NCBI RefSeq assembly: GCF_027594865.1
Contig: NZ_CP089391.1
Coordinates: 310,001-374,000 of the forward strand
DNA: 64,000 nucleotides
DNA from: Bradyrhizobium xenonodulans
GTDB lineage: Bacteria; Pseudomonadota; Alphaproteobacteria; Rhizobiales; Xanthobacteraceae
Direction: 5' to 3'
In this document: one piece after another, positions 37,907 through 47,297 of the stretch
Layout: each line of letters opens with the position of its first letter
Position numbering within the stretch: the first letter of the stretch is position 1
Notes under the pieces: generated by a model
Told to the model about the DNA's origin: nothing
Seen by the model: the letters and a program-made list of their open reading frames with translations, nothing else
Database searches by the model: none
Program-made: the position numbers and the translations under genes

Positions 37907-38767
37907 GTGATTGCAGGTCTCGATATCAAGGAGATCATCGAGCTCGCGCTGCTGCTGATCGCAACCGGCGCGCTCTCGGGATTTCTGGCCGGCGTGTTCG
38001 GCATCGGCGGCGGTGCGATTCTGGTGCCGGTGTTCTACGAGTGCTTCCGCATCGCCGGCGTGCCGCTCGAGGTGCGCATGCCGCTCTGCATCGGCACCTC
38101 GCTCGCTGTGATCATCCCGACGTCGATCCGCTCGTTCCAGGCGCATTACAAGCGCGGCGCCGTCGACATGGCGATTCTGCGGGTGTGGTGGCTGCCGATC
38201 GTGATTGGTGTCGTTGCAGGCAGCGTCGTCGCGCGCTACGCGCCGGAGCGGCTGTTCAAGATCGTCTTCGTTGCGGTCGCGTGGTCTGCGGCGTTGCGCC
38301 TGATCTTCGCGCGCGAGACCTGGAAGCTCGGCGACGATTTGCCAAAGGGCCCGCTCATGCGCGTCTACGGCTTCTGCGTCGGCATCCTGTCGACGCTGAT
38401 GGGCATCGGCGGCGGCCTGTTCTCGAACCTGCTGATGACCTTCTACGGACGGCCGATCCATCAGGCGGTGGCGACGTCGTCGGCGCTTGCTGTGCTGATC
38501 TCGATCCCCGGCGCGCTCGGCTACATCTATGCGGGCTGGCCGGCGGCCACGAACTATCCCGGCGTTGCGGCCCTGCAAATCCCGTTCGCGCTGGGTTACG
38601 TCTCGCTGATCGGTGCCGTGCTGGTGATGCCGATGAGCCTCGTCACCGCACCGCTCGGCGTGAGGGCCGCGCATGCGATGTCGAAACGGACGCTGGAGGT
38701 CGCGTTCGGCTGCTATCTGTTTATCGTGGGCAGCCGGTTTGTGATGAGTCTCGTGGGCGGGCTGTGA
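37907..38767 (+). CDS. TauE/SafE-family sulfite or organosulfur exporter
   Basis: 286-residue polytopic membrane protein. The two-fold TauE repeat is visible: FLAGVFGIGGGAILVPVF in the first half and LSTLMGIGGGLFSNLLMTFY in the second. Family members export sulfite, sulfoacetate or related anions. The start is uncertain: a GTG at 37907 with GGTCAGGG upstream fits best, although the frame is open from a TTG at 37841. A molybdoenzyme of the sulfite-oxidase fold lies about 5 kb away, but no sulfonate operon is adjacent. Confidence 0.85.
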   Translation: MIAGLDIKEIIELALLLIATGALSGFLAGVFGIGGGAILVPVFYECFRIAGVPLEVRMPLCIGTSLAVIIPTSIRSFQAHYKRGAVDMAILRVWWLPIVIGVVAGSVVARYAPERLFKIVFVAVAWSAALRLIFARETWKLGDDLPKGPLMRVYGFCVGILSTLMGIGGGLFSNLLMTFYGRPIHQAVATSSALAVLISIPGALGYIYAGWPAATNYPGVAALQIPFALGYVSLIGAVLVMPMSLVTAPLGVRAAHAMSKRTLEVAFGCYLFIVGSRFVMSLVGGL

Positions 38768-38800
38768 CAGGTTTGGGGAAAGCGCGTCCTACACTCTCGG

Positions 38801-38904
38801 TGTCATTCCCCGCGAAGGCGGGGAATCCAGTACGCCGCAGCCTTTCGGTTCTATCATGGCCGTCTCTGGAATACTGGATGCCCCGCCTTCGCGGGGCATG
38901 ACAG
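38801..38904. repeat. Palindromic intergenic repeat, family A, copy 3
   Basis: 104 bp between the TauE gene and matB. It has TGTCATTCCCCGCgaaGGCG at the left and CCCCGCCTTCGCGGGG with ATGACAG at the right, with GAATCCAGTACGCCGCAGCC and GGAATACTGGAT inside, as in copy 2. It separates two convergent genes. Confidence 0.85.
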
Positions 38905-38937
38905 CGCGTCTTGTGGTGGCCCCTCGACGGGTCCACC

Positions 38938-40467
38938 TCACTTCTTCGCGTAAATATCCTTGTACGTGTCGCGCAAAATGTTCTTCTGCACCTTGCCCAT
39001 GGTGTTGCGCGGCAGCTCGTCCACGACGAAGACGCGCTTGGGCATCTTGAATTTGGCCAGCCGCCCGTCGAGCGCCTTCAGCACCGCAGATTCAGTGATA
39101 TCGGCACCCTTGTTGCAGACCAGCACCGCCGTGACGCCTTCGCCGAAATCGGCATGCGGCACGCCGATCACCGCAGACTCGATCACGCCAGGCATGGCGT
39201 CGATCTCGCTCTCGATCTCCTTGGGGTAGACGTTGAAGCCGCCGGAGATCACGAGATCCTTGCCGCGGCCGAGGATGTGGACGTAGCCCTTGTCGTCGAT
39301 CTTGCCGAGGTCGCCGGTGATGAAGAAGCCGTCGGGCCGGAATTCGGACTTGGTCTTCTCCGGCATGCGCCAGTAGCCCTTGAAGACGTTCGGCCCCTTC
39401 ACCTCGATCATGCCGATTTCTTCGCGCGGCAGCTCCTTGCCCGTGTCGGGCTCGGTCACGCGCACGGTGACGCCGGGAAGGGGGAAGCCGACCGCGCCGG
39501 GCACACGCTCGCCGTCGTAAGGATTCGACGTGTTCATGTTGGTCTCGGTCATGCCGTAGCGTTCGAGCACCGCATGGCCTGTGCGCGCCGACCATTCGCG
39601 ATGGGTTTCGGCCAGCAGCGGCGCCGAGCCCGAGATGAACAACCGCATATGCTTCGTTGTCTCGCGCGACAGCGCAGCATTTTGCAGAAGCCGTGTGTAG
39701 AACGTCGGCACGCCCATCAGCACGGTCGCGCGCGCCATCAGCTTGATGATCAACTCCGGATCGAGCTTCGGCAGGAAGATCATCGACGCCCGCGAAAACA
39801 GCGTCACGTTGGTCGCCACGAACAGGCCGTGGGTGTGGTAGATCGGCAGCGCGTGGATCAGCACGTCCTTGTCGGTGAAGCGCCAGTAGCCGACCAGCGA
39901 GAGCGAGTTCGACGCGAGATTGTCATGCGTCAGCATCGCGCCCTTGGAGCGGCCGGTGGTGCCGGAGGTGTAGAGGATCGCGGCGAGGTCGTCATTCGCC
40001 CGCGAGACGGTCGTGAATTCGTGGCTGGCCTTGTCAGCGGCGTCCGTCAGCGAGCCTCTACCGTCCGGCCCGAGCGTCTCGACCTTGGCCTTCACCTTGG
40101 CGGCAATCGGGGCGAGCCCTTCCGCCTTGGCGGGATCGCAGACCACCAGCGACGGCTCGGCATCGCCGATGAAGTAATCGAGCTCGTTCAGCGTATAGGC
40201 GGTGTTGAGCGGCAGATAGACCGCGCCGGCCCGCACCGTGCCGAGATACAGCACGATGTTGGCGACCGACTTTTCCACCTGCACCGCGACGCGGTCGCCG
40301 GGCTTCACGCCGCGCGCGACCAGCACGTTGGCCATCTGCCCGGCCCGCGCGATCAGATCGCCATAGCTGATATGGGCGCCGTCCTGCGTCTCGATCGCGA
40401 GGCGTTTGGGATCGTCCAGGCCGTCGAACAGGCGGGAAAACAAATTGGCGTTGGCAGCTTGGTTCAT
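38938..40467 (-). CDS. matB: Malonyl-CoA synthetase
   Basis: 509-residue AMP-forming acyl-CoA synthetase. The P-loop-like motif LYTSGTTGRSKGA is at about residues 157-169, GYWRMPEKTKSEF lies near the hinge, and GDLGKIDDKGYV and the A10 lysine region (PRNTMGKVQKN) follow. Its sequence closely recalls the Rhodopseudomonas palustris MatB, which makes malonyl-CoA from malonate; the segment YGMTETNMNTSNPYDG is typical. It probably supports malonate use. Start is ATG 40467. It is divergent from the SDR gene. Confidence 0.92.
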   Translation of the reverse strand: MNQAANANLFSRLFDGLDDPKRLAIETQDGAHISYGDLIARAGQMANVLVARGVKPGDRVAVQVEKSVANIVLYLGTVRAGAVYLPLNTAYTLNELDYFIGDAEPSLVVCDPAKAEGLAPIAAKVKAKVETLGPDGRGSLTDAADKASHEFTTVSRANDDLAAILYTSGTTGRSKGAMLTHDNLASNSLSLVGYWRFTDKDVLIHALPIYHTHGLFVATNVTLFSRASMIFLPKLDPELIIKLMARATVLMGVPTFYTRLLQNAALSRETTKHMRLFISGSAPLLAETHREWSARTGHAVLERYGMTETNMNTSNPYDGERVPGAVGFPLPGVTVRVTEPDTGKELPREEIGMIEVKGPNVFKGYWRMPEKTKSEFRPDGFFITGDLGKIDDKGYVHILGRGKDLVISGGFNVYPKEIESEIDAMPGVIESAVIGVPHADFGEGVTAVLVCNKGADITESAVLKALDGRLAKFKMPKRVFVVDELPRNTMGKVQKNILRDTYKDIYAKK

Positions 40468-40553
40468 GCAACATTCCTCGCCGGCGAAGGCCGGTCAAAA
40501 CCGAGGGCTGGATTAGCAAAAACCGCCCCGATGAAGCAACGGAGACAGTTTGC

Positions 40554-41315
40554 ATGACAAAAAACGGGAAACGCGTGGCCTGGGTGACGGGCGGCGGCAG
40601 TGGGATCGGGGAGGCCGGCGCCGCGGCGCTCGCGGCCGACGGCTGGATCGTCGTGGTCTCGGGCCGGCGCAAGGACGCCCTGGAGACCGTGGTGGCCAGG
40701 ATCGCCAAGGCCGGCGGGACGGCCGAGGCCATCGCGCTGGACGTGTCCAACGCGGCTGAAGCCCAGAAGGCGGCGGATCAGATCGTCGCCAGGCATGGCC
40801 GGATCAACCTGCTTGTGAACAATGCCGGCATCAATGTCCCCAAGCGGAGCTGGAAGGACATGGAACTGGACGGCTGGGACAAGCTGGTCCAGGTCAATCT
40901 CAACGGCGTGCTCTATTGCATGCGCGCGGTGTTGCCGACGATGCGCAAGCAGCAGGACGGCTCGATCATCAACGTCTCGTCCTGGGCCGGCCGCCACGTC
41001 TCGAAGATGCCGGGCCCGGCCTACACCACCACCAAGCATGCGGTGCTGGCGCTGACCCATTCCTTCAACATGGACGAATGCGTCAACGGCCTGCGCGCCT
41101 GCTGCCTGATGCCGGGCGAGGTGGCGACGCCGATCCTGAAGCTGCGCCCGGTGGTGCCGAGCGAAGAGGAGCAGGCGAAGATGCTGCAATCCGAAGATCT
41201 CGGCCGCACCATCGCGTTCATCGCATCGATGCCGCCGCGCGTCTGCATCAACGAGCTCCTGATCAGCCCGACGCATAACCGCGGATTTATCCAGACGCCG
41301 CACAACAGGGATTGA
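40554..41315 (+). CDS. SDR family oxidoreductase
   Basis: 253 residues. The cofactor loop is VTGGGSGIGEAGAAAL (about residues 11-26), NNAGINVPK follows, and the catalytic pair is in AYTTTKHAVLALTHSFN (Tyr-x3-Lys). The C-terminal part keeps the canonical SDR loop LMPGEVATPILK. The substrate is unknown. It is divergent from matB, and the ATG lies 86 bases from the matB start, so the two may share a control region. Confidence 0.9.
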   Translation: MTKNGKRVAWVTGGGSGIGEAGAAALAADGWIVVVSGRRKDALETVVARIAKAGGTAEAIALDVSNAAEAQKAADQIVARHGRINLLVNNAGINVPKRSWKDMELDGWDKLVQVNLNGVLYCMRAVLPTMRKQQDGSIINVSSWAGRHVSKMPGPAYTTTKHAVLALTHSFNMDECVNGLRACCLMPGEVATPILKLRPVVPSEEEQAKMLQSEDLGRTIAFIASMPPRVCINELLISPTHNRGFIQTPHNRD

Positions 41316-41349
41316 GGCGCGCACCACTGCCGCAACGCGCACACTGCCG

Positions 41350-41410
41350 CAGGGTGGGTAAAGCGACTTGTCCGCCATAGCTCGCAGAGCGACGGCGGAA
41401 GCGTGCCCAC
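41350..41410. repeat. Half copy of repeat family C (long variant)
   Basis: CAGGGTGGGTAAAGCGACTT, then TCCGCCATAGCTCGCAGAGC, then GGAAGCGTGCCCACACG. This is the left half of the long-variant element seen at 46322. The opposite arm is missing. Confidence 0.7.
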
Positions 41411-41592
41411 ACGAACTCGCCGCCGCATAGTTTCACGCATCACAAAGAATTTTAATCCGAAACCGCAGCGCAAACCCTCCCGTAGTTCGGCCAACGACGG
41501 CACTGCTGCATCACCCCAACTGTCGCAGGCGCCGTTGTTGCCCCAACTCAACGCCGGCCATTGCCGGTCACAATCCAATCGGGAGACTTTCC

Positions 41593-42147
41593 ATGTCGAA
41601 GCGTATTGCCTATCTCGCTGCCGCCGCTTTCAGCGCCCTCGCCATCTCCGCGACCGTCGTCGCGCCCGTTCGTGCCGAGGAGAAGACCGTCATGGTCGGC
41701 GGCGCCGCGATGTTCCCGTCCAAGAACATCGTCCAGAACGCCGTCAACTCGAAGGACCACACCACGCTGGTGGCGGCGGTGAAGGCGGCCGGCCTGGTGC
41801 CGACGCTGGAAAGCAAGGGCCCGTTCACGGTGTTCGCGCCGACCAACGCCGCCTTCGGCAAGCTGCCGGCGGGCACCGTCGATAACCTGGTCAAGCCCGA
41901 GAACAAGGCGACCTTGACCAAGATCCTCACCTACCATGTCGTGCCCGGCAAGCTCGAGGCCTCCGACCTCACCGACGGCAAGAAGATGAAGACCGCCGAA
42001 GGCGAGGAGCTGACGGTGAAGAAGATGGATGGCAAGGTCTGGATCGTCGACGCCAAGGGCGGCACCTCGATGGTGACGATCTCCAACGTCAACCAGTCGA
42101 ACGGCGTGATCCATGTGGTCGACACCGTGCTGATGCCGGCGACCTAA
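41593..42147 (+). CDS. Secreted fasciclin (FAS1) domain protein
   Basis: 184 residues. A signal peptide (about 1-31, ending APVRAEE) is followed by one FAS1 domain: AGLVPTLESKGPFTVFAPTN, then FGKLPAGTV, LTYHVVPGKLEASDLTDGK and, near the end, VIHVVDTVLMPA. FAS1 domains mediate adhesion or protein contacts at the cell surface. A strong terminator follows at 42193-42223. It lies directly ahead of the cytochrome b/molybdoenzyme pair, but the terminator suggests separate transcription. Confidence 0.92.
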   Translation: MSKRIAYLAAAAFSALAISATVVAPVRAEEKTVMVGGAAMFPSKNIVQNAVNSKDHTTLVAAVKAAGLVPTLESKGPFTVFAPTNAAFGKLPAGTVDNLVKPENKATLTKILTYHVVPGKLEASDLTDGKKMKTAEGEELTVKKMDGKVWIVDAKGGTSMVTISNVNQSNGVIHVVDTVLMPAT

Positions 42148-42192
42148 CACCACGCGGTCCTGTTTCATCCCCGAACAGGATGGCTTGAGACG

Positions 42193-42223
42193 GCGAGCCG
42201 GGGGTGCCCCGGCTCGCTTTTTT
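42193..42223 (+). terminator. Rho-independent terminator of the fasciclin gene
   Basis: GCGAGCCGGGG / CCCCGGCTCGC, a perfect 11-bp stem with a GTG loop, followed by six T residues. It lies 45 bases after the stop codon. Confidence 0.92.
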
Positions 42224-42330
42224 GTGACCATGATAGCCCGGCGGTATCGATTCGATGTCGGAGAGGGCGTAACGAAAGCCGAAGCATCGGCGTATAATTG
42301 CTGTCAGACGACGTTCAGGACGGAACCATC

Positions 42331-42960
42331 ATGTCGAGCCTCACAGTCACCGACGAGCAGGTCAGCGCCACCCCCGCCAAAGTGATCCAGCCGGCCTGGG
42401 TCCGCGTCATGCACTGGATCAACGCCCTCGCCATGATCCTGATGATCTTGTCGGGCTGGCAGATCTACAACGCCTCGCCGCTGTTCGGCTTCAGTTTTCC
42501 GCGCGACTACACGCTGGGCGGATGGCTCGGCGGCGGCCTGCTCTGGCATTTTGCGGCGATGTGGCTGCTCATGATCAACGGCCTCGCCTACCTCGTCACC
42601 GGTTTCGCCACCGGGCGCTTCCGCAAGAAGCTGCTGCCGATCACGCCGTCGGGTGTGCTGCACGACGTCAGGGCGGCCCTGACCTTCAAGCTCGGCCATG
42701 ACGATCTCACCGTCTACAATTACGTGCAGCGCGTGCTCTATGCCGGCATCATATTGGTTGGCGTGCTGATCGTGCTGTCGGGCCTGGGGATGTGGAAGCC
42801 GGTGCAACTGCATTGGCTCGTCACGCTGTTCGGCGATTATCCGACCGCGCGCTACGTGCACTTCTTCTGCATGGCCGCGATCTGCGCGTTCCTCGTCATT
42901 CATGTCCTGCTCGCGCTGCTGGTGCCGAAGAGCCTGCGCGCGATGATCATCGGTCGTTGA
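42331..42960 (+). CDS. Membrane cytochrome b partner of a molybdoenzyme
   Basis: 209 residues with four membrane helices. Histidines that could bind heme b lie in VMHWINALAM, LLWHFAAMWLLM, YVHFFCM and FLVIHVLLALL, the layout of di-heme cytochrome b561-like subunits. It ends ten bases before the molybdoenzyme gene; GAGGAGAAGG for that gene directly follows. It presumably passes electrons between the quinone pool and the exported molybdoenzyme. Start is ATG 42331. Confidence 0.85.
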   Translation: MSSLTVTDEQVSATPAKVIQPAWVRVMHWINALAMILMILSGWQIYNASPLFGFSFPRDYTLGGWLGGGLLWHFAAMWLLMINGLAYLVTGFATGRFRKKLLPITPSGVLHDVRAALTFKLGHDDLTVYNYVQRVLYAGIILVGVLIVLSGLGMWKPVQLHWLVTLFGDYPTARYVHFFCMAAICAFLVIHVLLALLVPKSLRAMIIGR

Positions 42961-42974
42961 GAGGAGAAGGGACC

Positions 42975-43757
42975 ATGGCCAAGCGTTCATTCCTGATCCC
43001 CGGCGTCGACAAGCGGCTGCTGATCAAGGACTCCATCAAGACGATGCCCGATGTCACCCGCCGCCGCTTCATCGCGGGCGGCGCCAGCCTGGGCGCGCTG
43101 ACACTGCTCACCGGCTGCGATGTGATCGACTCGTCCTCGGCCGAGGAGATGCTGAAGACGGTCTCGAAATTCAATGACGCGGTGCAGGATTTCATCTTCA
43201 ATCCCGATGCGCTGGCGCCGACCTTTCCCGAGAGCGCGATCACGAAGCCGTTTCCGTTCAACGCCTATTACGATCTCGACGATGCGCCTGATGTCGACGG
43301 CAACGACTGGAAGCTCGAGGTCCGCGGCCTCGTCGACAACAAGAAGTCGTGGACGCTTCCCGAGCTCTACAAGCTGCCGCAGGTCACCCAGATCACCCGG
43401 CACATCTGCGTCGAGGGCTGGAGCGCGATCGGTAGCTGGACCGGCACGCCGCTGCGCGATTTCCTCAAGCTGGTCGGCGCCGATACGCGTGCCAAGTATG
43501 TCTGGTTCCAGTGCGCCGACAAGGACGGCTACAACTCGCCGCTCGACATGCGCAGCGCGCTGCATCCGCAGACGCAGATGACGTTCAAATACGCGAATGA
43601 AATTCTGCCACGCGCCTACGGCTTCCCGATGAAGATCCGCGTACCCACAAAACTCGGCTTCAAGAATCCGAAATACGTGGTGTCGATGGAAGTCACCAAC
43701 GACTACAAGGGCGGCTATTGGGAAGACCAGGGGTACAATTCGTTCAGCGGGAGCTGA
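42975..43757 (+). CDS. Exported molybdopterin oxidoreductase of the sulfite-oxidase fold
   Basis: 260 residues. The twin-arginine signal is TRRRFIAGGASLGALTL (about residues 29-45), followed by TGC, so it may also be a lipoprotein. The Moco cysteine lies in HICVEGWSAIGSWTGTPLRD, the signature of the SUOX/YedY family. It is smaller than YedY (MsrP) and is paired with a cytochrome b unlike MsrQ. The substrate could be sulfite or an oxidised sulfur or nitrogen compound. AGGAGAAGG precedes the ATG. The two genes form an operon. Confidence 0.88.
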   Translation: MAKRSFLIPGVDKRLLIKDSIKTMPDVTRRRFIAGGASLGALTLLTGCDVIDSSSAEEMLKTVSKFNDAVQDFIFNPDALAPTFPESAITKPFPFNAYYDLDDAPDVDGNDWKLEVRGLVDNKKSWTLPELYKLPQVTQITRHICVEGWSAIGSWTGTPLRDFLKLVGADTRAKYVWFQCADKDGYNSPLDMRSALHPQTQMTFKYANEILPRAYGFPMKIRVPTKLGFKNPKYVVSMEVTNDYKGGYWEDQGYNSFSGS

Positions 43758-43773
43758 CGTCCGGCACGCTGCC

Positions 43774-43861
43774 GTAGGGTGGGCAAAGCGAAGCGTGCCC
43801 ACCATTCCATCCATCATGAAGAAACGTGGGCACGGCGCTGCGCGCCTTTGCCCACCCTACG
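43774..43861. repeat. Inverted repeat, family C
   Basis: 88 bp: GTAGGGTGGGCAAAGCGAAG at the left mirrors GCGCGCCTTTGCCCACCCTAC at the right. The right arm contains the TAG stop (minus strand) of the MFS gene at 43857-43859. Related copies: 46322, 47142 and 49786. Confidence 0.88.
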
Positions 43862-45059
43862 GCACCGATTGTTTGGCTGGTCCCACCTTCCGCTGGCACA
43901 ACGCCGCCACCGCCCCGAGCGCCAGCAGCGCCGCCGAGACGTTTAGCGCGTAACTCAGGCTCCCCAGCGCATCCGTGATGGCGCCGACCACGATCGGTCC
44001 CAGCGTCTGGCCGACGCCGAACGAGATCGTCATCGCCGCGATCGCGGTCGGCCACGCCTGCGGCGGATAGTTGAAGCGCACGAAGGCGGTGGTCGAGCCG
44101 ACCACGGCGAAGAAGGCGACGCCGAACACCAGCGCGGAGACCGCGAGCCATGCCGGCGAATGCCCCAGCATCGGCAGGGCCGCCCCTAACGCGTTGGTGC
44201 CGAGGATGATGGCGGTGGCAAGGCCGCCGCGGTCGAGCGCCAGCACACCGCGCCAGGCCCAGGGTGTCGCAAAGGCGCTAAGGCCGATCAGGCTCCAGAA
44301 CGCCGCCTGCGCCGCGGCCCCGCCGCCGCCGTCGCGCACATAGGCGATCATGAAAGTCATGTAGGCGATGTAGCCGGCGCCGAACAGGAAGTAGCCGGCG
44401 AGATAGATCAGCACGGGCCGGATCGCGAAGGCGCCGTGGCCGCCGTCCGAGAACCGCGCGCCGCTTTCGATGCGGATCAGGAACAGCGGCACGGTCATGG
44501 CGACGGACAGCAGCGTCAGCGCCCACCACACCATCCACCACGAGCCCGGCCCGAAATATTGCAGTGTGAACGGGGCGATCAGCCCCGAGGCGAGAATGCC
44601 GATGCCGGGCCCGGCATAGAACAGGCTCAGCAGGAAATTGGCCCGCTCCGGCCGCGATTGCGCGATCGTCGCGGCCAGCGCGCCGCCGGCGACGAAGCCG
44701 GCCGCGGCACCGAAGCCCAGCACGAGGCGCGCCAGGCTCAGCGCGACGAAATTCCCGGTCAGCGCGCAGGTCGCGAGTGCGGCGACGCAGGCCAGGGTTC
44801 CGCCGCGGATCGCCGCCGCCCAGCCGATCCGCTGGATCAGCCGGGACGCCACCAGCGCGCCCACGAGGTAGCCGACGGCGTTGATGGTGTTCATGAAACC
44901 GGCCGCCGAGTAGGACCAGCCGAGGTCCTCCCGCATGTCGGGCAGCACCAGCGCATAGGCAAAGCGACCGATGCCGAGCCCGACCGTCGCGGCCAGCGAC
45001 AGGGTCAGGATCAGCCGCGCGGGATGGGCGTCGGGCGGGGGGCGATCAGGCGCGTGCAA
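43857..45059 (-). CDS. MFS transporter, YbfB/YjiJ type
   Basis: 400 residues with about twelve membrane helices. The sequence starts [20 protein letters not shown] and contains [19 protein letters not shown] and [18 protein letters not shown], typical of the YbfB/YjiJ branch of the major facilitator superfamily. The substrate is unknown. No suitable ATG exists; I chose a TTG at 45059 with GGAGT six bases upstream. The longer frame from 45158 would add an implausible soluble stretch. The stop codon lies inside a family C repeat, so the native 3' end may have been altered. Confidence 0.8.
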   Translation of the reverse strand: MHAPDRPPPDAHPARLILTLSLAATVGLGIGRFAYALVLPDMREDLGWSYSAAGFMNTINAVGYLVGALVASRLIQRIGWAAAIRGGTLACVAALATCALTGNFVALSLARLVLGFGAAAGFVAGGALAATIAQSRPERANFLLSLFYAGPGIGILASGLIAPFTLQYFGPGSWWMVWWALTLLSVAMTVPLFLIRIESGARFSDGGHGAFAIRPVLIYLAGYFLFGAGYIAYMTFMIAYVRDGGGGAAAQAAFWSLIGLSAFATPWAWRGVLALDRGGLATAIILGTNALGAALPMLGHSPAWLAVSALVFGVAFFAVVGSTTAFVRFNYPPQAWPTAIAAMTISFGVGQTLGPIVVGAITDALGSLSYALNVSAALLALGAVAALCQRKVGPAKQSVP

Positions 45060-45190
45060 GGGATACTCCGGCAGCCGCAGTGTGGCAGGCCCCGCCGGCC
45101 TTGCACAGCCGCAGCGCGGCAATGGTGTCTTGCCAAGCGCGCAACGCCGCTCTAGCACTCCGGCCGAATTCGATCTCAGAGGAAACGACC

Positions 45191-46303
45191 ATGGCGACCC
45201 ACAAATTGCTGCTGCTCCCCGGCGACGGTATCGGCCCCGAGGTGATGGGCGAGGTGAAGCGGCTGATCGACTGGCTCAATTCGGCCGGGATCGCCAAATT
45301 CGAGACCGACACCGGCCTCGTCGGCGGCTCCGCCTATGACGCGCACAAGGTGTCGATCTCCGAAGGCGACATGGCCAAGGCCAAGGACGCCGACGCGATC
45401 ATCTTCGGCGCCGTCGGCGGTCCGAAATGGGATGCCGTTCCTTACGAAGTGCGCCCCGAAGCCGGCCTGCTGCGCCTGCGCAAGGATCTCGGCCTGTTCG
45501 CCAACCTCCGTCCCGCCGTGTGCTATCCGGCGCTGGCGGATGCCTCGAGCCTGAAGCGCGAGGCGGTCGAGGGCCTCGACATCGTCATCGTGCGCGAGCT
45601 CACCGGCGGCGTCTATTTCGGCGAGCCCAAGACCATCACCGATCTCGGCAATGGCCAGAAGCGCGCCATCGATACCCAGGTCTACGACACCTACGAGATC
45701 GAGCGCATCGCCCGCGTCGCCTTCGAGCTTGCCAAGAAGCGCAAGAACAAGGTGACCTCGATGGAGAAGCGCAACGTCATGAAGTCGGGCGTGCTCTGGA
45801 ACGAGGTCGTCACGCAGGTTCACAAGCGCGAATATGCCGACGTGACGCTCGAGCACCAGCTCGCCGATTCCGGCGGCATGATGCTGGTGAAATGGCCGAA
45901 GCAGTTCGACGTCATCGTCACCGACAATCTGTTCGGCGACATGCTCTCCGACATCGCGGCGATGCTGACGGGATCGCTCGGCATGCTGCCCTCGGCCTCG
46001 CTCGGCGAAGTCGACGTCAAGAGCAAGAAGCGCAAGGCGCTGTACGAGCCGGTGCACGGCTCGGCGCCTGATATCGCCGGCCAGGGTCTCGCCAATCCGA
46101 TCGCGATGATCTCGTCCTTCGGCATGGCGCTGCGCTATTCCTTCGACATGGGCGATCTCGCCGACAAGGTCGACGCCGCGATCGCCGCGGTGCTGGCCAG
46201 CGGTCTTCGCACCGCCGACATCAAGTCGGAAGGCACCAAGGCCGCCTCGACCACGCAGATGGGCGAAGCGATTCTGAAGGAATTGCAGAAGCTGCACGCG
46301 TAA
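45191..46303 (+). CDS. leuB: 3-Isopropylmalate dehydrogenase
   Basis: 370 residues. It oxidatively decarboxylates 3-isopropylmalate with NAD in leucine synthesis. [16 protein letters not shown] lies at the N-terminus, the substrate loop [11 protein letters not shown] and the metal-binding [12 protein letters not shown] follow, and [15 protein letters not shown] is the NAD-binding loop. AGAGGAAACGACC precedes ATG 45191. The leuC and leuD genes are about 8-14 kb downstream on the other strand. Confidence 0.97.
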   Translation: MATHKLLLLPGDGIGPEVMGEVKRLIDWLNSAGIAKFETDTGLVGGSAYDAHKVSISEGDMAKAKDADAIIFGAVGGPKWDAVPYEVRPEAGLLRLRKDLGLFANLRPAVCYPALADASSLKREAVEGLDIVIVRELTGGVYFGEPKTITDLGNGQKRAIDTQVYDTYEIERIARVAFELAKKRKNKVTSMEKRNVMKSGVLWNEVVTQVHKREYADVTLEHQLADSGGMMLVKWPKQFDVIVTDNLFGDMLSDIAAMLTGSLGMLPSASLGEVDVKSKKRKALYEPVHGSAPDIAGQGLANPIAMISSFGMALRYSFDMGDLADKVDAAIAAVLASGLRTADIKSEGTKAASTTQMGEAILKELQKLHA

Positions 46304-46321
46304 GCGGCGAACACAGCTCTC

Positions 46322-46445
46322 GTAGGGTGGGCAAAGCGACTTGTCCGGCGTAGCTCGAAGAGCGAAGACGGAAGCGTGCCCACCATTCGGTTGTGATCAG
46401 AGAGAGAGGGTGGGCACGGCGCAAGCGCGCCTTTGCCCACCCTGC
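46322..46445. repeat. Inverted repeat, family C, long variant
   Basis: 124 bp after leuB. GTAGGGTGGGCAAAGCGACTT, TGTCCGGCGTAGCTCGAAGA and GGAAGCGTGCCCACC precede the right arm GCGCGCCTTTGCCCACCCTG. Compared with the 43774 copy it has an insert of about 35 bases in the left arm, also seen at 41350. Confidence 0.85.
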
Positions 46446-46473
46446 GGCACTGCCCGGAATCTCAGGAGCCCTC

Positions 46474-47109
46474 ATGGATACGCCCCGCCCCAAGATCGCG
46501 GAAACCATCATCCATGAGACGGTGCGCCAGCGCGAGGCGCAGATCGGGCGCCGCTGCGAGATACTCAGCCATACGCGCATCGAATATGCCTCGCTCGGCG
46601 ACTATTCCTATCTCGGCGAGAACTGCGATGTCGCCGACGCGGTGATCGGAAAATTCACGGCCATCGCCAATTCGGTGCGGATCGGTGCGCCCAATCATCC
46701 GATGGGCCGTCCGTCGCAGCATCGCTTCACCTATGTCCCGGAATATTACGAGGCGAGTGCGACGCGTGACCGCGACTTCTTCGCGGATCGTCGCGGCGAC
46801 CGTGTCATCGTCGGCAATGATGTCTGGATCGGCCATGCCGCGATCCTGCTGCCGGGCGTCACGGTCGGCGACGGCGCGGTGATCGCCGCAGGCGCCGTCG
46901 TCAGCCGCGACGTGCCACCCTACACGATCGTCGGCGGTGTTCCCGCGCGCGCCATCCGCAAGCGCTTCGACGATGCTGTTGCGGCGAGCCTGCGCCGGAT
47001 CGCCTGGTGGGATTGGCCGGACGAGCTCATCTTCGAGCGCCTCGGTGATTTCCGCTCCGAGGCGATCGAGGAGTTTTGCCGGCGCTACGATCCCGCAGCG
47101 AATGCGTAA
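46474..47109 (+). CDS. Hexapeptide-repeat acyltransferase (phosphonate-metabolism type)
   Basis: 211 residues. Left-handed beta-helix turns are seen in [20 protein letters not shown] and [20 protein letters not shown], followed by [20 protein letters not shown] and [14 protein letters not shown]. The end ([17 protein letters not shown]) is typical of the transferase hexapeptide family found in phosphonate operons; no other phn gene is here. It probably acetylates an amine or hydroxyl with acetyl-CoA. The start at 46474 follows a family C repeat that supplies its leader. Confidence 0.82.
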   Translation: MDTPRPKIAETIIHETVRQREAQIGRRCEILSHTRIEYASLGDYSYLGENCDVADAVIGKFTAIANSVRIGAPNHPMGRPSQHRFTYVPEYYEASATRDRDFFADRRGDRVIVGNDVWIGHAAILLPGVTVGDGAVIAAGAVVSRDVPPYTIVGGVPARAIRKRFDDAVAASLRRIAWWDWPDELIFERLGDFRSEAIEEFCRRYDPAANA

Positions 47110-47141
47110 GGCGGACGCATCTTGCGCACACAACAGAAATC

Positions 47142-47232
47142 GTAGGGTGGGCAAAGCGAAGCGTGCCCACGCATCTTTACGGATCGAGAGAGATCGTGGG
47201 CACGGCGCAAGGGCGCCTTTGCCCACCCTACG
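47142..47232. repeat. Inverted repeat, family C
   Basis: 91 bp: GTAGGGTGGGCAAAGCGAAG at the left and GGCGCCTTTGCCCACCCTAC at the right. It separates the hexapeptide transferase from the convergent small secreted protein gene. Confidence 0.88.
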
Positions 47233-47248
47233 GGATCTCGTCAAAACA

Positions 47249-47276
47249 AAAAGGCCGGGCGTGAGCCCGGCCTTTT
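47249..47276 (-). terminator. Rho-independent terminator of the small secreted protein gene
   Basis: AAAAGGCCGGGC / GCCCGGCCTTTT, a perfect 12-bp stem with a 4-base loop. On the minus strand it runs into TTTTTGTTTTG. It lies 22 bases beyond the stop at 47298. Confidence 0.85.
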
Positions 47277-47297
47277 GATTCGTCAGATACGTTCGCC

